Source of the DNA: Pseudomonadota bacterium
GTDB lineage: Archaea; Thermoplasmatota; SW-10-69-26; JACQPN01; JAJPHT01
Length of the DNA: 64,000 nucleotides
Direction of reading: 5' to 3'
Assembly (NCBI GenBank): GCA_021325135.1
Contig: JAJPHT010000022.1
Span: 1 to 64,000, forward strand
Shown: piece after piece, positions 6,188-16,249 of the stretch
Position numbering within the stretch: position 1 is the first letter of the stretch
How the letters are laid out: each line of letters starts with the position of its first letter
The notes under the pieces: model-generated
Seen by the model: only the letters and a program-made list of their open reading frames with translations
Database searches by the model: none
What the model was told of the DNA's origin: nothing
Position numbers and translations under genes: made by a program

Positions 6188-8653
6188 ATGCCCAACGGCC
6201 GCTCCGCTTGGATCACGCTGCTGGCGATTCTTCTCCTGGTTCCCCTGTGGCCTTCGGCCTCGGCGGCGGCCCCTGCGCTCTCGGGGTCGGTGCAGGCGAC
6301 GGGCGGGCAGGTCGTGACCGACCTGGGTCTGGATCCTTCGGGCCAGTTCGCGGCGGCGGTGGTGAGCTCGGGCGCGGCGTCGGGGCTTCCCGGCTGCCAG
6401 CTGGGCCTTCCTTGCGGCGGCGGGCTGGGCTCGTCGCACCAGGACGTGTTCGCGTGCGACTTCGGCGTCTCGGGGCAGGGCTGCCGCGGCGCGCCCCACA
6501 CCAAGCCGGCGACGACGTCGACCAACGCGCAGCAGGCGGTGGACGTGGTGTCGTTCACGCCGCTGGGCGCGCAGGACCTCGTGGAGTATTTCGGCGTGGC
6601 GGGGCCGGGCGACGTGGTGAGCCTCTGGTCGGCGTCCCAGGCGACGCCCCTCTTCGAGTTCGCGTTGGGCTCGGGCGGCGGCGTCTCGACGGCGCCCCTG
6701 GCGACCAACGTCTCGGTGAAGCCCGACGGCACGCGCGTGCTCTTCGGCACCCTCACCACGGGAGGCTCCGGCGGCGCGCTGCGCTACTACGCGCCCGACG
6801 CCAGCGGCGCCAACTGGGGCGAGAAGTGGTCCCTGGACCTCACCGACAGCCAGGGCGCGCCGACGCACGCGACGGACGTCGCGTGGGCGCGCGGGGGCGC
6901 GCTCGTCGTGCTGGGCACGCCCTCGGGCATCGAGACGTTCGTGCCTGGCGACCTGCGCCCCACGAGCGACGCGATGCACCTCTTCGACACCAGCAGCGCG
7001 GTGAACCGGGTCGCGGTGTCCGCGACCGGCGCCTCCGTCGCGGCCGCGACCAACGGCTACACCTTCTTCGCGCCCGTGGACCCCGCCACCAACAAGGTGG
7101 TCGTCCCGGCGTACAGCTTCAACAACCAGGGCAACGTGCAGGCCCTGGCCATGACGCAGGACGGCGAGCGCTTCGCGTCCGCCTCGGGCTCGCGCATCTA
7201 CTTCTTCCACGCCTCGCACGACTCGCACATCGCCATCCCGGATGGCAGCTACGACGCCGGCGCGCCCGTCACCGACCTCTCCTACGACGGCACGGGCCGC
7301 CTCCTGGTCGCGGCGGCGGGCGGCAACGTGCTGGGCTTCTCGCCGGGCGTCGCGGCCCCCGTGTGGACGCTGGACGCGGTGGCGGCGGGCCTCGACGCGC
7401 CCCTCGTGCGCGCGCGCGTCTCGGACGGCTGGTACGACGGCTCGTACCACGCGCAGGCGGACGCCGTGCGCGTCGCCGTGGCCGGGCAGACGAAGATCGC
7501 GGCCTTCGACGTGCTCTCGCGCGTGAACGCCACGCTCACCGCGCCGCAGGGCGCCTCCCTGGTGCCCGGCGTCGCCACGCCCCTCTCGCTCACGCTCACC
7601 AACGCGGGCAGCCTCACGGACAACTTCACCTTCGTCGTCAACCCGCCCTCGGGCAACGGCACCGCGTGGGGCGTCCAGAGCGCGGGCATGCTGCGCCTCG
7701 ACCCGGGCGCCACCGGGTACGCCAACCTCACCGTCACGCCCCCCGCCGGCCAGGCGCCGGGCACCTACGCCGTCACCGTGGAGGTCCACGCCGAGGGGCA
7801 CCACGGCCGGCCCGCGTGCGGCGTGTCGCCCGACGCCATCGCGTGCCCCACGGCGAACCTGACGCTGGCGCGCAGTGTCGTCCTGTCGGTGAGCGGCCCC
7901 GACGACAGGCGCCTGCTCAAGCAGGGCGCCGAGGACACCATTCCGATCACGGTGACCAACCTCGGGAACGCCGAGGGCGTCGTCAACCTGAGCGCCACGC
8001 AGACGCTGACGCGCGGCAGCAATTGGGCGCTGCGCTTCGCTCCCGGCCCCCAGGTTCGAGTGCCCTCGGGCGGAAGCGTCAGCCTCAACGTGACGCTGGA
8101 CGTGCCCAACGACGCGGTGAGCGGCGACAAGAACGTCGTCGCGGTCATCGCCAAGGAGGGCGAGTCCGTCACGGCGTCCAAGACGTTCGTCGCCTACGTG
8201 GACGCGCAGTTCGGCTCCGAGCTCAACGCCACCAACAGCAGCCTGGAGCTGGCGCCCGGCGAGCAGAGGAGCGTCACGCTCAACGTGCGCAACACCGGCA
8301 ACACCGAGGACGTCTACAACGTGACCTCCACCCTCTCGCCCGCGGGCGCGGAGAACGACTGGCGCGTCACCATCTCGGTGCCCCAGGTGAGCGTCCCCAT
8401 CGGCCAGGTCCGGCCCGTCACCATCACCCTCAAGCCCCTCGTGGCCGAGCCCCGCGACGCCACCGTCACGCTCACCGCCACCTCGCAGGGGGATCCCGCC
8501 AACGGGCAGTCCAGCTTCGTCATCGCGCTCGCGGCCAAGCCCGTCGTCACGACGCCCCCCGCGAAGCGCGGCATCCCCGGCCCCGAGCCCGCGCTGGCGC
8601 TGGGCTTCGTGGCGCTGGCCGCCCTCGCGCGCCGCCTGGGGGCCCGGCGATGA
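6188..8653 (+). CDS. Large secreted protein: beta-propeller-like N-terminus, NEW3-type repeats, C-terminal sorting tail
   Basis: This 821-residue protein has a signal peptide (residues 1-27: WITLLAILLLVPLWPSASAA). Residues about 35-440 contain propeller-like repeats (VSVKPDGTRVLFG, VAVSATGASVAAAT, ALAMTQDGERFASAS, DLSYDGTGRLLVAA). Three beta-sandwich units of the NEW3/CARDB kind follow (LSLTLTNAGSLTDNF, IPITVTNLGNAEGVV, LNVRNTGNTEDVYN). It ends GIPGPEPALALGFVALAALARRLGARR, a PGP/PGF-CTERM-like tripartite tail. First gene of an operon with ATGA overlap to the next. Many N-x-S/T sites suggest glycosylation. A cell-surface adhesion or binding role is inferred from architecture only. Confidence 0.8.
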   Translation: MPNGRSAWITLLAILLLVPLWPSASAAAPALSGSVQATGGQVVTDLGLDPSGQFAAAVVSSGAASGLPGCQLGLPCGGGLGSSHQDVFACDFGVSGQGCRGAPHTKPATTSTNAQQAVDVVSFTPLGAQDLVEYFGVAGPGDVVSLWSASQATPLFEFALGSGGGVSTAPLATNVSVKPDGTRVLFGTLTTGGSGGALRYYAPDASGANWGEKWSLDLTDSQGAPTHATDVAWARGGALVVLGTPSGIETFVPGDLRPTSDAMHLFDTSSAVNRVAVSATGASVAAATNGYTFFAPVDPATNKVVVPAYSFNNQGNVQALAMTQDGERFASASGSRIYFFHASHDSHIAIPDGSYDAGAPVTDLSYDGTGRLLVAAAGGNVLGFSPGVAAPVWTLDAVAAGLDAPLVRARVSDGWYDGSYHAQADAVRVAVAGQTKIAAFDVLSRVNATLTAPQGASLVPGVATPLSLTLTNAGSLTDNFTFVVNPPSGNGTAWGVQSAGMLRLDPGATGYANLTVTPPAGQAPGTYAVTVEVHAEGHHGRPACGVSPDAIACPTANLTLARSVVLSVSGPDDRRLLKQGAEDTIPITVTNLGNAEGVVNLSATQTLTRGSNWALRFAPGPQVRVPSGGSVSLNVTLDVPNDAVSGDKNVVAVIAKEGESVTASKTFVAYVDAQFGSELNATNSSLELAPGEQRSVTLNVRNTGNTEDVYNVTSTLSPAGAENDWRVTISVPQVSVPIGQVRPVTITLKPLVAEPRDATVTLTATSQGDPANGQSSFVIALAAKPVVTTPPAKRGIPGPEPALALGFVALAALARRLGARR

Positions 8654-11112
8654 GCGCGCGCGCCCTCGCGGCCGTGGGCCTGGCGCTCCTCCTCGCGCTG
8701 CCCCTCGTGCCCCTGGCGGCGGCCGACCCTCCCGTCGCCGAGTCGTGGTCCCCCTACGACACCCTCTCGACCACCACGGCGCTGGCCTTCGCGCGCCAGG
8801 GCGTCACCATCGCGGCCGCGCTGGGCCCGGCGCCCATCAACTCCACGGGCCCCTCGTGCCCCACGCCCTCCGTGAGCTGCGTGCCCGGCACGACGCAGAC
8901 CAAGACCGACGTCCCCGACCTCTCCATCCTCCAGAGCGACCGCGGCTGGGCGCACAACGGCACGGGCAACGTCGCCGTCAACGGCCAGTCCTCCCCCGAG
9001 GGGCGCTCCCTGGTCGCGGTGTCCGCCGACGGCCACGCGGTGGCGAGCGTCGGCATCGACCGCACCACGCACACGCCGCTCCCCGGCGCGCCCTCGCCCA
9101 CCGGCCCCACGCCCACCCTCCCCGGCGGCGTGCCCCAGACGCTCAAGCTCTACGTGGACGAGGTCCCCGTGGGCGCCAACTTCTCCGCGGGCCCCGTCTC
9201 CGCCATGACCGTGGAGATTGCGGGCGTCCGCGCGGCGGGCCTCGCGCTCTCCGACGACGGCTCGCGCGCCGCCGTGCTCGTGGACGACGGGCTGGGCAAC
9301 CTCACGCTCCTCGCCTACAACGTCGCGCCGCCCAACCTCAACCCGGCGTTCACCTACGCGTGGGCCGGCAAGCCCGAGGCGCTCGCGGCGGACGCCACGC
9401 TCAGCCGCATCCTCGTGGGCGGCGACCTGCTCAACGCCAACAACGAGACGCGCGCCAGCCTCATCGTCGTGGACTACGCCACCGGCAAGCCCCTCTCCGC
9501 GTACAGCGAGGCGGCCAACGGAAGCGCCGTCACCGGCCTGGCCGTCACGCCCGATGGCGCCCTCGCCGCCATGGGCACCAACCAGGGCCGCCTCGTCACG
9601 CTCAACGGCCGCGACGCCAGCTCGCCCCAGGCCTACCAGGCCGCGGGCCCCGCCACCAACGTCTCCCACGTCGCGCTCTCGCCCGACGGCACGCACGTCG
9701 CGCTCGCGGCGGAGGGCACCATCCACGCGTACCGCCTCTCGGGCCTCCTCCCCTCGCCCCTCTGGACCGCCACCGAGGACGCGGCCGTGAACTCCCTCTC
9801 CTACAACGCCACGGGCGGCATCCTCGTCGCCAGCTTCTCCAGCGGCGCCGCCTCGGGCGCCTACGCCTTCGGCGACGGGAGCGCCACGCCCATCTGGTCG
9901 CTCCCCGGAGAGATCTTCGATATCAAGGTCAACGACGCCGGCACCGAGATCGCGTTCCGCCAGGGGCACGTCGTCGACGCGCAGCGCCTCCCGCGCGGCT
10001 TCGCCTTCGAGCAGGCCGGGGGCGGCAAGGCCTCCGCGGTGCGCCCGCTGCGCGCCGGCGCCTCCGCCGTCTTCGACCTCGTCGTGCGCGCCACCGGCGC
10101 CGCGCCCGAGACCGTGGCGCTCAGCGCGGCCGCGGACCCCAACCTCGCCGTGAGCTTCGACCCGCCCGTCGTCACGGCTCTCCCCGGGACCAACGCGCAC
10201 GTCGCGGTCACGCTCAACTCGACGCCCGCCTTCTCGGGCACGCACACGGTGAACCTCACCGCGACGGGGCTCTCCACCGCCGGCACGGACCACGCCACCG
10301 TCTCCGTCTCCTTCGAGGGCGTCGCCAACGTCACCTTCCGCGTCAACCAGACCGAGTACCAGGTGACCCCCGGCGCCCCCGCCGAGGCGCTGCTCACCGT
10401 CTTCAACGGCGGCACCAGCAGCGCGGCCGTCGGCCTGCGCTACTCGCAGCAGCCCAGCGTCGGCCCCCAGTGGGGCCTCGCCGTCGACCCCACGAGCTTC
10501 CTCGTGCCGCAGGGCTCCATCACCACCGTCCGCGTCACCGTCACGCCCCCCGCGAGCACGGCCAACGGCACCAACGACGCCGTCTCCTTCATCCTCGAAG
10601 GGCCCAACGTCTCGGACGCCGTGACGCTCCACTTCCGCGTGAACCCGCACCTGGGCGTCGACGTGGGCGCCTTGGGCCGCGTGAAGTTCGTGGAGCCCGG
10701 CAAGGTCGCGTTCTTCAACGTCACCGTCAGCAACACGGGCTCGATCTCGCGCGCGTTCAGCGCGTTCTACGACACGACGCCCGCCAACGGCAAGCCGTGG
10801 GCCGTCGACATGGCGACCGACCCCTTTCGCCTGGAGCCGGGCGCCTCGCGCACCGTGCCCGTGAAGGTCTTCGCGCCCGCCGACGCCACGCCCGACGACC
10901 ACGTCGCCGTGCTCGTCCGCGCCCGCAGCGTGCCCGAGGAGGCCAACGAGACGTTCGTCGAGGCGAACGTCACCCTCTTCGCCAACGCCGTCCAGCCCCA
11001 GCCGACCTCGACGACCACCTCGTCGGGCGGCAACGTCCCCTTCCCCGGCATCCTCGCGCTCGCCGCGTGCCTCGCGCTCGCGACGCTCGCCCGCAGGAGG
11101 CGCGCCCCATGA
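8650..11112 (+). CDS. Large secreted protein with propeller-like and NEW3-type repeats, PGF-CTERM-like tail
   Basis: This 820-residue protein repeats the design of its upstream neighbour: signal peptide (residues 3-25), propeller-like segments (ALSDDGSRAAVLVDD, LAVTPDGALAAMGT, VALSPDGTHVALAA), then NEW3-like sandwich units with NxT sites, a Thr/Ser linker (PTSTTTSS) and VPFPGILALAACLALATLARRRR. The two are likely diverged duplicates with separate ligands or partners. The ATG at 8650 overlaps the previous stop (ATGA), and the gene itself overlaps the next one the same way, so the three products are probably made together. Confidence 0.8.
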   Translation: MSARALAAVGLALLLALPLVPLAAADPPVAESWSPYDTLSTTTALAFARQGVTIAAALGPAPINSTGPSCPTPSVSCVPGTTQTKTDVPDLSILQSDRGWAHNGTGNVAVNGQSSPEGRSLVAVSADGHAVASVGIDRTTHTPLPGAPSPTGPTPTLPGGVPQTLKLYVDEVPVGANFSAGPVSAMTVEIAGVRAAGLALSDDGSRAAVLVDDGLGNLTLLAYNVAPPNLNPAFTYAWAGKPEALAADATLSRILVGGDLLNANNETRASLIVVDYATGKPLSAYSEAANGSAVTGLAVTPDGALAAMGTNQGRLVTLNGRDASSPQAYQAAGPATNVSHVALSPDGTHVALAAEGTIHAYRLSGLLPSPLWTATEDAAVNSLSYNATGGILVASFSSGAASGAYAFGDGSATPIWSLPGEIFDIKVNDAGTEIAFRQGHVVDAQRLPRGFAFEQAGGGKASAVRPLRAGASAVFDLVVRATGAAPETVALSAAADPNLAVSFDPPVVTALPGTNAHVAVTLNSTPAFSGTHTVNLTATGLSTAGTDHATVSVSFEGVANVTFRVNQTEYQVTPGAPAEALLTVFNGGTSSAAVGLRYSQQPSVGPQWGLAVDPTSFLVPQGSITTVRVTVTPPASTANGTNDAVSFILEGPNVSDAVTLHFRVNPHLGVDVGALGRVKFVEPGKVAFFNVTVSNTGSISRAFSAFYDTTPANGKPWAVDMATDPFRLEPGASRTVPVKVFAPADATPDDHVAVLVRARSVPEEANETFVEANVTLFANAVQPQPTSTTTSSGGNVPFPGILALAACLALATLARRRRAP

Positions 11113-14100
11113 GTCCCACCAGGAGCCAAGCCATGCCCGCCAACGCGAAGACCCTGACCACGCTGGCGCTCGCCGCCATCATGCTCGTGCCCACGCTCCT
11201 TGCGGCGATCCCCGGGGCCGCGGCGGACAACGTCCCCACGCTCCCCGGCACCAGCGCCCCCGTGGAGTGGACGCCCCTCGCGGGCTTCAACCAGACCCTC
11301 TGGCTCCAGTACCAGGACGCGGGCGCCCAGCCCGACTGCACGAAGGCCGGCATCCTCACGCCCTCCGGCCCCGGGGCCCCCGTCACGCCCGGCGGCACGC
11401 GCGCGCAGTGCCCCTACGGCACCGGCGCCGCGAGCCAGGCCGGCGGCTCGGACAGCGCCGTCTTCTCCTATGGCGGCGCGTTCGTGCGCGACTGGAACAT
11501 GACCGGACAGTCCATCCTCGCGCACGTCTCCGGCAGCTTCCAGCCCAGCCAGGTCCTCACCGTCACCGTCTCCGCCGGCTCCATGAGCCTCACCGGGACC
11601 CACACCACGGGCGCGAGCACGAGCCCCACGACCACGAGCAGCTTCGACGTGGCCCTCGGGCCCAGCGGCGCCGACACGCGCGTCGCGTTCGCCAAGGGGA
11701 GCACCTTCAAGGTCACCATCTCGTCGAGCGTCACGCAGGTCCCCGTGCCCGGCGGGCTCCCCGGCGGCGCGGCCACGCCCTCGCAGTTCAGCATCGACGA
11801 CACGCAGTCGTACGTCACCATCGCGTCGGACGACGCCTACCGCGCGGCCACCTGGACCGGCGACGCCAACGCGTCCGTCATCAACACGTTCCGCCCGATG
11901 GACAACAACAGCACCTCGTCCGCGCTGCTCAAGGGCTTCTTCGCCATGCAGAGCGCGTGGGGCTCCGACGACCTCGGCGGCGTCAGCGCGCCCACCTTCC
12001 GCGTCTTCCAGGACGACCACCCCTTCCAGCCCTTCCCCGGCGCCATCACGCAGACCGGCGGCAGCCCCGTCACCTCGCTCTCCCGCCCCGACCAGGGCAT
12101 CGTGACGTGGGGCTTCCCCCAGGGCGCGCTGGACTACCGCGGCTGGCCCTCCGCGGCGCTGCGCCTCGAGGTCTCCACGACCTACTTCGGCCAGGCCAAC
12201 GCGCACGTCTCGCAGGGCACGAGCCACCCCTTCGCCATCAACGCGCAGGGCGTGCGCCTCGCCGCCTTCGAGGACGACACCACGACGCCCCACCTCGTGG
12301 AGAGCGTCTCCCACTCGGCCCCCTCCGGCGGCGCCACCACCTTCCTGCTCACGGCCAACAACACCGGCGGCGCGCCCGACTCGTTCAAGGTGCAGGTCGC
12401 CTTCGTGCCCGTCGCCGGCTCGCCCCAGACGGGCTGGTCCGCGACGCTGGGCGGCCCCCAGCTCGTGGGCGACACCGTCTCGCTGGACCCCGGCGAGTCC
12501 AAGATCCTCACCCTCACCGTGGGCATGCCCTTCGCGTCCGCGGGCTCGGGCACGTTCCGCGTCACCGCCTCCAGCGTGAGCGACCCCGCGCTGGCCAGCG
12601 AGCCCGTCATCCTCATCGCGTCCATCGGCGCGCCCCAGGGGCACGACGTGGGCGTCATCGCGCCCCATGATATCACCATGGACGCGGGCCGCGACGTGGA
12701 CGTCCCCCTCTACGTGTGGAACCGCGGCGGAACCCCCGCCAACGCCACGCTCTCGCTGGCCTCCAGCGACTCGGGCGGCTGGACCACGGGCCTCCTCTCC
12801 AACGCGCTGACGCTGCGCTCCCTCCAGGTGTCCAACGTCCCCGCGGGCGGCATCGCCGTCGCCACGCTGCGCGTCCACGGCCCCGACCAGAGCCAGACGC
12901 AGCAGCTGGACGTCACGCTCAACGTCACCAACAAGGACGTCGCGGGCATCGCCATGGACCGCGTGCTGCGCCTCCACCTCACCACGGTGGGCGGCTTCCG
13001 CGTGCAGGTCCTCGACAAGATCAACGGCCTGCCGGTCGGCGCCGAGGTCGATCCCTGCTCCCGCACCGCGGCCCCTCCCACGCCTCCCGACACGAACTGC
13101 CTCCAGCAGAACGCGCCCGGGGCATCGTTCATCCAAGAGGACGGCGTGGACGGCATCCTCCTGCGCGCGTGGATCACCAACACCGGCCGCGTCACCGAGG
13201 ACGCCAAGGTGAGCCTTGACCCCAAGCCCGTCTTCCCCGGCTGCGCCGACGGCGTGTTCGACCACACCGTCAACGACGCGGGCTTCCGCCTCAAGACGCG
13301 CAGCGCCGACGGCGCGCTCCAGGACTTCGACGGCAACCTCCTCGGGGTCAAGCCCGGCGAGACCTACGAGGCCTACGTCTTCATCGCCGTGAACCGCGAC
13401 CAGGGCACGTGCGGCAGCAACGACATCATGCAGTTCACCCTGGGCGCCGTGGGCGCCAAGACCGGCGCCATCGGCCAGTACACGGCCCAGGTGCGCGCCA
13501 CCGACGGCGAGGACTCCACCAACGTGCTCCTCCAGCCCGTCGTCCGCGCCGGCAGCACCACCAACCCCTCCGTCCCCCTCGTGGACCTCTCCAACGCGGA
13601 GAAGACCGTCGTCACGCAGGGCGTGGGCGTCGGCAAGAACGCCACCTTCTACGTGCGCATGGTGAACGGCGCCTCGTGGGGCAGCTACAACGACTCCAAC
13701 GGCCACCTCGTCCCCGCGACGGCGGCGCTCACCATCATCAACCCGCGCGCCCCCGACGGATGGAACGTCAGCGTGCGCCCCGTGACCAGCGTCGTCGACC
13801 AGGCGGCGAACCCCTTCCGCGCCTCCTACGAGCTTGGCAACGTGGACCCCACGACGCAGGGCGCCGACGGGCTGCGCCGCCTCGCGCTCAACGACGTGGA
13901 GCTGCAGGTCAACGTCACCGCGCCCGACGGCAAGAACCACACCGCGCTGGCCAACGACCAGGACCAGATCACGCTGGAGGCCACCATGGGCACCTCGCGC
14001 AGCACGCTCTCCATCACGGCCGTCATCGGCGACCAGGCCGCGGTGAACCTGCACGCGGAGCCGCGCGTCCTCGCCCACCCCGTGGACGGAGGCGCCACCG

Positions 14101-16094
14101 CCATCTACGTCTACAACAACGGCAGCGCGCCCACCACCGTCACGCTGGCCGCCGCCATCGACCGCGACGCCACGCCCAACCCCGACGGCTGGAACGTGCA
14201 GCCCGCCGCGCAGACCTTCACGCTGGCCGCGTTCCACAACCGCACCGTCGCGCTCTCCATCACGCCCCCGGCGGGCAGCAGCGGCGGCCGCGTGCACGTG
14301 ACCGCGAGCTACGTCGAGTTCCGCGCCACGGGCCAGGTCAACGTCACCTCCGTGGACGTGCCCGTGGACGTCGTGCCCTCCGGCGCGCTCTCGCTGGACA
14401 CGCCGGTGCGCGCCGCCACGACGGGCCCCGGCCAGCCCGCGCAGTTCACGCTCACCATCTCCAACAAGGCGAACTCGCCCGTGAACTACCGCCTCGCCGC
14501 CACGGAGATCCCCAACTGGACGGCCACCATCTCGCCCGCGCAGGGCGTCGTGCCCCCGCAGGGCTCCGTCACCGTGCCCTTCGTGCTCCAGGCGCCCAGC
14601 GACGCGATCAACGCCACCGCGTACCAGACGGTGGTCACGGCGCAGGACACGGACCAGCCGGAGGACTTCGCCACGCTCCCCGTCACGGTGAACGTGCAGG
14701 GCGGCCAGGCGATCCCCTCGCTCTCGGCGCTCACCTTCCAGAAGACGGTGGACCGCGCCTCCAGCCGCGTCTTCGAGGTGCAGGTGCGCAACCTGGGCAA
14801 CGCCAACGGCACCATGCCCCTCTCCGTGCGCACCGCCGAGCCTGGCTGGGGCGCGCTGCTCCAGTCCACCTCGGGCCAGAACATCACCAGCGTCACGCTG
14901 GGACCCAACGAGCTGGCCACGGTGGACGTCGTCGTCTTCGCGCCCCTCGCGGTCCCCGAGAACAAGGCCGTCAACTTCGAGGTCACCGCCTCCACGCAGG
15001 ACGCCACGCAGTCCAGCAACGCGGCCATCCGCGCGCTCATCCACGACTACGGCGTCAAGGCCGAGGTCCCCGCCAGCGCCATCGACATCGTGCCCGGCAT
15101 CGCGCAGGACGTCCTCGTGCGCGTGACCAACACGGGCAACGACAACGACACGCTCAACCTCTCGGTGATCCTGCCCACGACGGACTTCCAGGACTGGACG
15201 GCGACCGTCTCGCCCGACCACGTCCTCCTCGCCCCCGGCGAGACCGCGGACGTGCACGCCTCGCTGCGCCCGCCCGTGAGCCCGCTGCCCAGCCCCCGGG
15301 CGTACGCCTTCACGCTCTACGCGGGCTCCGTGGGCGGCGCGGCCGTGAACGTCCCCAAGAACGCCACCGTCGCGGCCACCGCCAACGTGCTCAACTACCG
15401 CGCGCTGGACGTGGACGGCGACGGCCAGGTGGAGCTTGCCATCGACCAGGACAAGAGCAGCGCCAACGGCTTCGAGCAGTTCCGCGAGATCAGCGGCGAC
15501 GGCGTGCAGTGCGTCGTGGCCTCCAGCTCGCGCCTCAACGGCCTCGCGCGCTTCTTCCTGGACTGCCCGCTGGACGGCCGCTCGCTGGACGGCGTCGCGG
15601 ACGTCTGGTTCGACCCCGAGTCGGTGTACGCCTACAAGATCGCCCAGGTGGCGGACGTCAACGGCGACGGCACGCCCGAATACATGGTCGACTCCGACCG
15701 CGACGGCAAGATCGACCTCACCTTCGACACGGTGACCGAGAAGTACTGGAACACCACCGAGGTCCACGCCCTGGGCGGCGGCGCGGTGCAGTACCTCGTG
15801 GACACCAACGCCGACGGCCGGCCCGACTACTACGTGGACACCTCCGCGCACCTCGCGACGAAGACGCTCCCCGTGGAGGGCCACGACGACCTCGTGGGCA
15901 TCGACACCAAGAACGCCGGCAGCGCGGACAAGTACTACGACCCCGCGACGCAGAGCGTGACGGGCGCCTCCGTGGCGAACCTGTCCGACTTCGCCTCCAC
16001 CAACTGGTACTTCATCGTCGGGTTCGTGGCGCTGGTCGTGCTCACCGTGGTGCTCATCGTGGTGCGGGCGCGCGGTCGGAAGCCCAAGGAGTAG
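11109..16094 (+). CDS. Giant surface protein with NEW3 repeats, Ca-binding-like repeats and a transmembrane anchor
   Basis: This 1,661-residue protein is the third of the surface operon; an alternative ATG lies at 11133. A signal segment (TLALAAIMLVPTLLAAIPGAAA) is followed by many NEW3/COG1470-like beta-sandwich units (for example VRVTNTGNDNDTLNLSV, VQVRNLGNANGTMPLSV). From about residue 1434 come Asp-rich loops DVDGDGQVELAID, DVNGDGTPEYMVDSDRDGKIDL and DTNADGRPDYYVD, typical of Ca-binding DxDxDG repeats. Unlike its neighbours it ends with a true transmembrane helix (about residues 1628-1650) and a basic RARGRKPKE tail, not a PGF-CTERM tail. It may be the membrane-fixed member of a surface complex with the other two. 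Confidence 0.8.
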   Translation: MSPTRSQAMPANAKTLTTLALAAIMLVPTLLAAIPGAAADNVPTLPGTSAPVEWTPLAGFNQTLWLQYQDAGAQPDCTKAGILTPSGPGAPVTPGGTRAQCPYGTGAASQAGGSDSAVFSYGGAFVRDWNMTGQSILAHVSGSFQPSQVLTVTVSAGSMSLTGTHTTGASTSPTTTSSFDVALGPSGADTRVAFAKGSTFKVTISSSVTQVPVPGGLPGGAATPSQFSIDDTQSYVTIASDDAYRAATWTGDANASVINTFRPMDNNSTSSALLKGFFAMQSAWGSDDLGGVSAPTFRVFQDDHPFQPFPGAITQTGGSPVTSLSRPDQGIVTWGFPQGALDYRGWPSAALRLEVSTTYFGQANAHVSQGTSHPFAINAQGVRLAAFEDDTTTPHLVESVSHSAPSGGATTFLLTANNTGGAPDSFKVQVAFVPVAGSPQTGWSATLGGPQLVGDTVSLDPGESKILTLTVGMPFASAGSGTFRVTASSVSDPALASEPVILIASIGAPQGHDVGVIAPHDITMDAGRDVDVPLYVWNRGGTPANATLSLASSDSGGWTTGLLSNALTLRSLQVSNVPAGGIAVATLRVHGPDQSQTQQLDVTLNVTNKDVAGIAMDRVLRLHLTTVGGFRVQVLDKINGLPVGAEVDPCSRTAAPPTPPDTNCLQQNAPGASFIQEDGVDGILLRAWITNTGRVTEDAKVSLDPKPVFPGCADGVFDHTVNDAGFRLKTRSADGALQDFDGNLLGVKPGETYEAYVFIAVNRDQGTCGSNDIMQFTLGAVGAKTGAIGQYTAQVRATDGEDSTNVLLQPVVRAGSTTNPSVPLVDLSNAEKTVVTQGVGVGKNATFYVRMVNGASWGSYNDSNGHLVPATAALTIINPRAPDGWNVSVRPVTSVVDQAANPFRASYELGNVDPTTQGADGLRRLALNDVELQVNVTAPDGKNHTALANDQDQITLEATMGTSRSTLSITAVIGDQAAVNLHAEPRVLAHPVDGGATAIYVYNNGSAPTTVTLAAAIDRDATPNPDGWNVQPAAQTFTLAAFHNRTVALSITPPAGSSGGRVHVTASYVEFRATGQVNVTSVDVPVDVVPSGALSLDTPVRAATTGPGQPAQFTLTISNKANSPVNYRLAATEIPNWTATISPAQGVVPPQGSVTVPFVLQAPSDAINATAYQTVVTAQDTDQPEDFATLPVTVNVQGGQAIPSLSALTFQKTVDRASSRVFEVQVRNLGNANGTMPLSVRTAEPGWGALLQSTSGQNITSVTLGPNELATVDVVVFAPLAVPENKAVNFEVTASTQDATQSSNAAIRALIHDYGVKAEVPASAIDIVPGIAQDVLVRVTNTGNDNDTLNLSVILPTTDFQDWTATVSPDHVLLAPGETADVHASLRPPVSPLPSPRAYAFTLYAGSVGGAAVNVPKNATVAATANVLNYRALDVDGDGQVELAIDQDKSSANGFEQFREISGDGVQCVVASSSRLNGLARFFLDCPLDGRSLDGVADVWFDPESVYAYKIAQVADVNGDGTPEYMVDSDRDGKIDLTFDTVTEKYWNTTEVHALGGGAVQYLVDTNADGRPDYYVDTSAHLATKTLPVEGHDDLVGIDTKNAGSADKYYDPATQSVTGASVANLSDFASTNWYFIVGFVALVVLTVVLIVVRARGRKPKE

Positions 16095-16115
16095 GTCTCC
16101 TGGTCAAGCCTGCTC

Positions 16116-16175
16116 GATGCAACCCGAACCAACGAACCACGGGTCCTACTGTGGTTCGCTGGTTCGGGTTGCATC
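16116..16175. terminator. 25-bp stem-loop after the surface-protein operon
   Basis: Bases 16116-16140 and 16151-16175 are reverse complements with one mismatch, around a 10-base loop. The stem begins GATGCAACCCGAACCA. It lies 21 bases after the stop of the giant surface gene and about 40 bases before the next promoter, so it probably ends or stabilises the operon's mRNA. No T tract follows, so a role as a processing or stability element is equally possible. Confidence 0.7.
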
Positions 16176-16215
16176 GGGGGGCGCCATCCGCCGGGAAGCA
16201 CGGCGCCCCCAGGCA

Positions 16216-16224
16216 GCTTTAAGA
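16216..16224 (+). promoter_or_regulatory. TATA box of the beta-CASP ribonuclease gene
   Basis: GCTTTAAGA has its centre about 29 bases before the ATG at 16250, the spacing expected for a leaderless archaeal transcript. Confidence 0.55.
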
Positions 16225-16249
16225 AGGCCAACCCCCGATGCGCGGCCCG

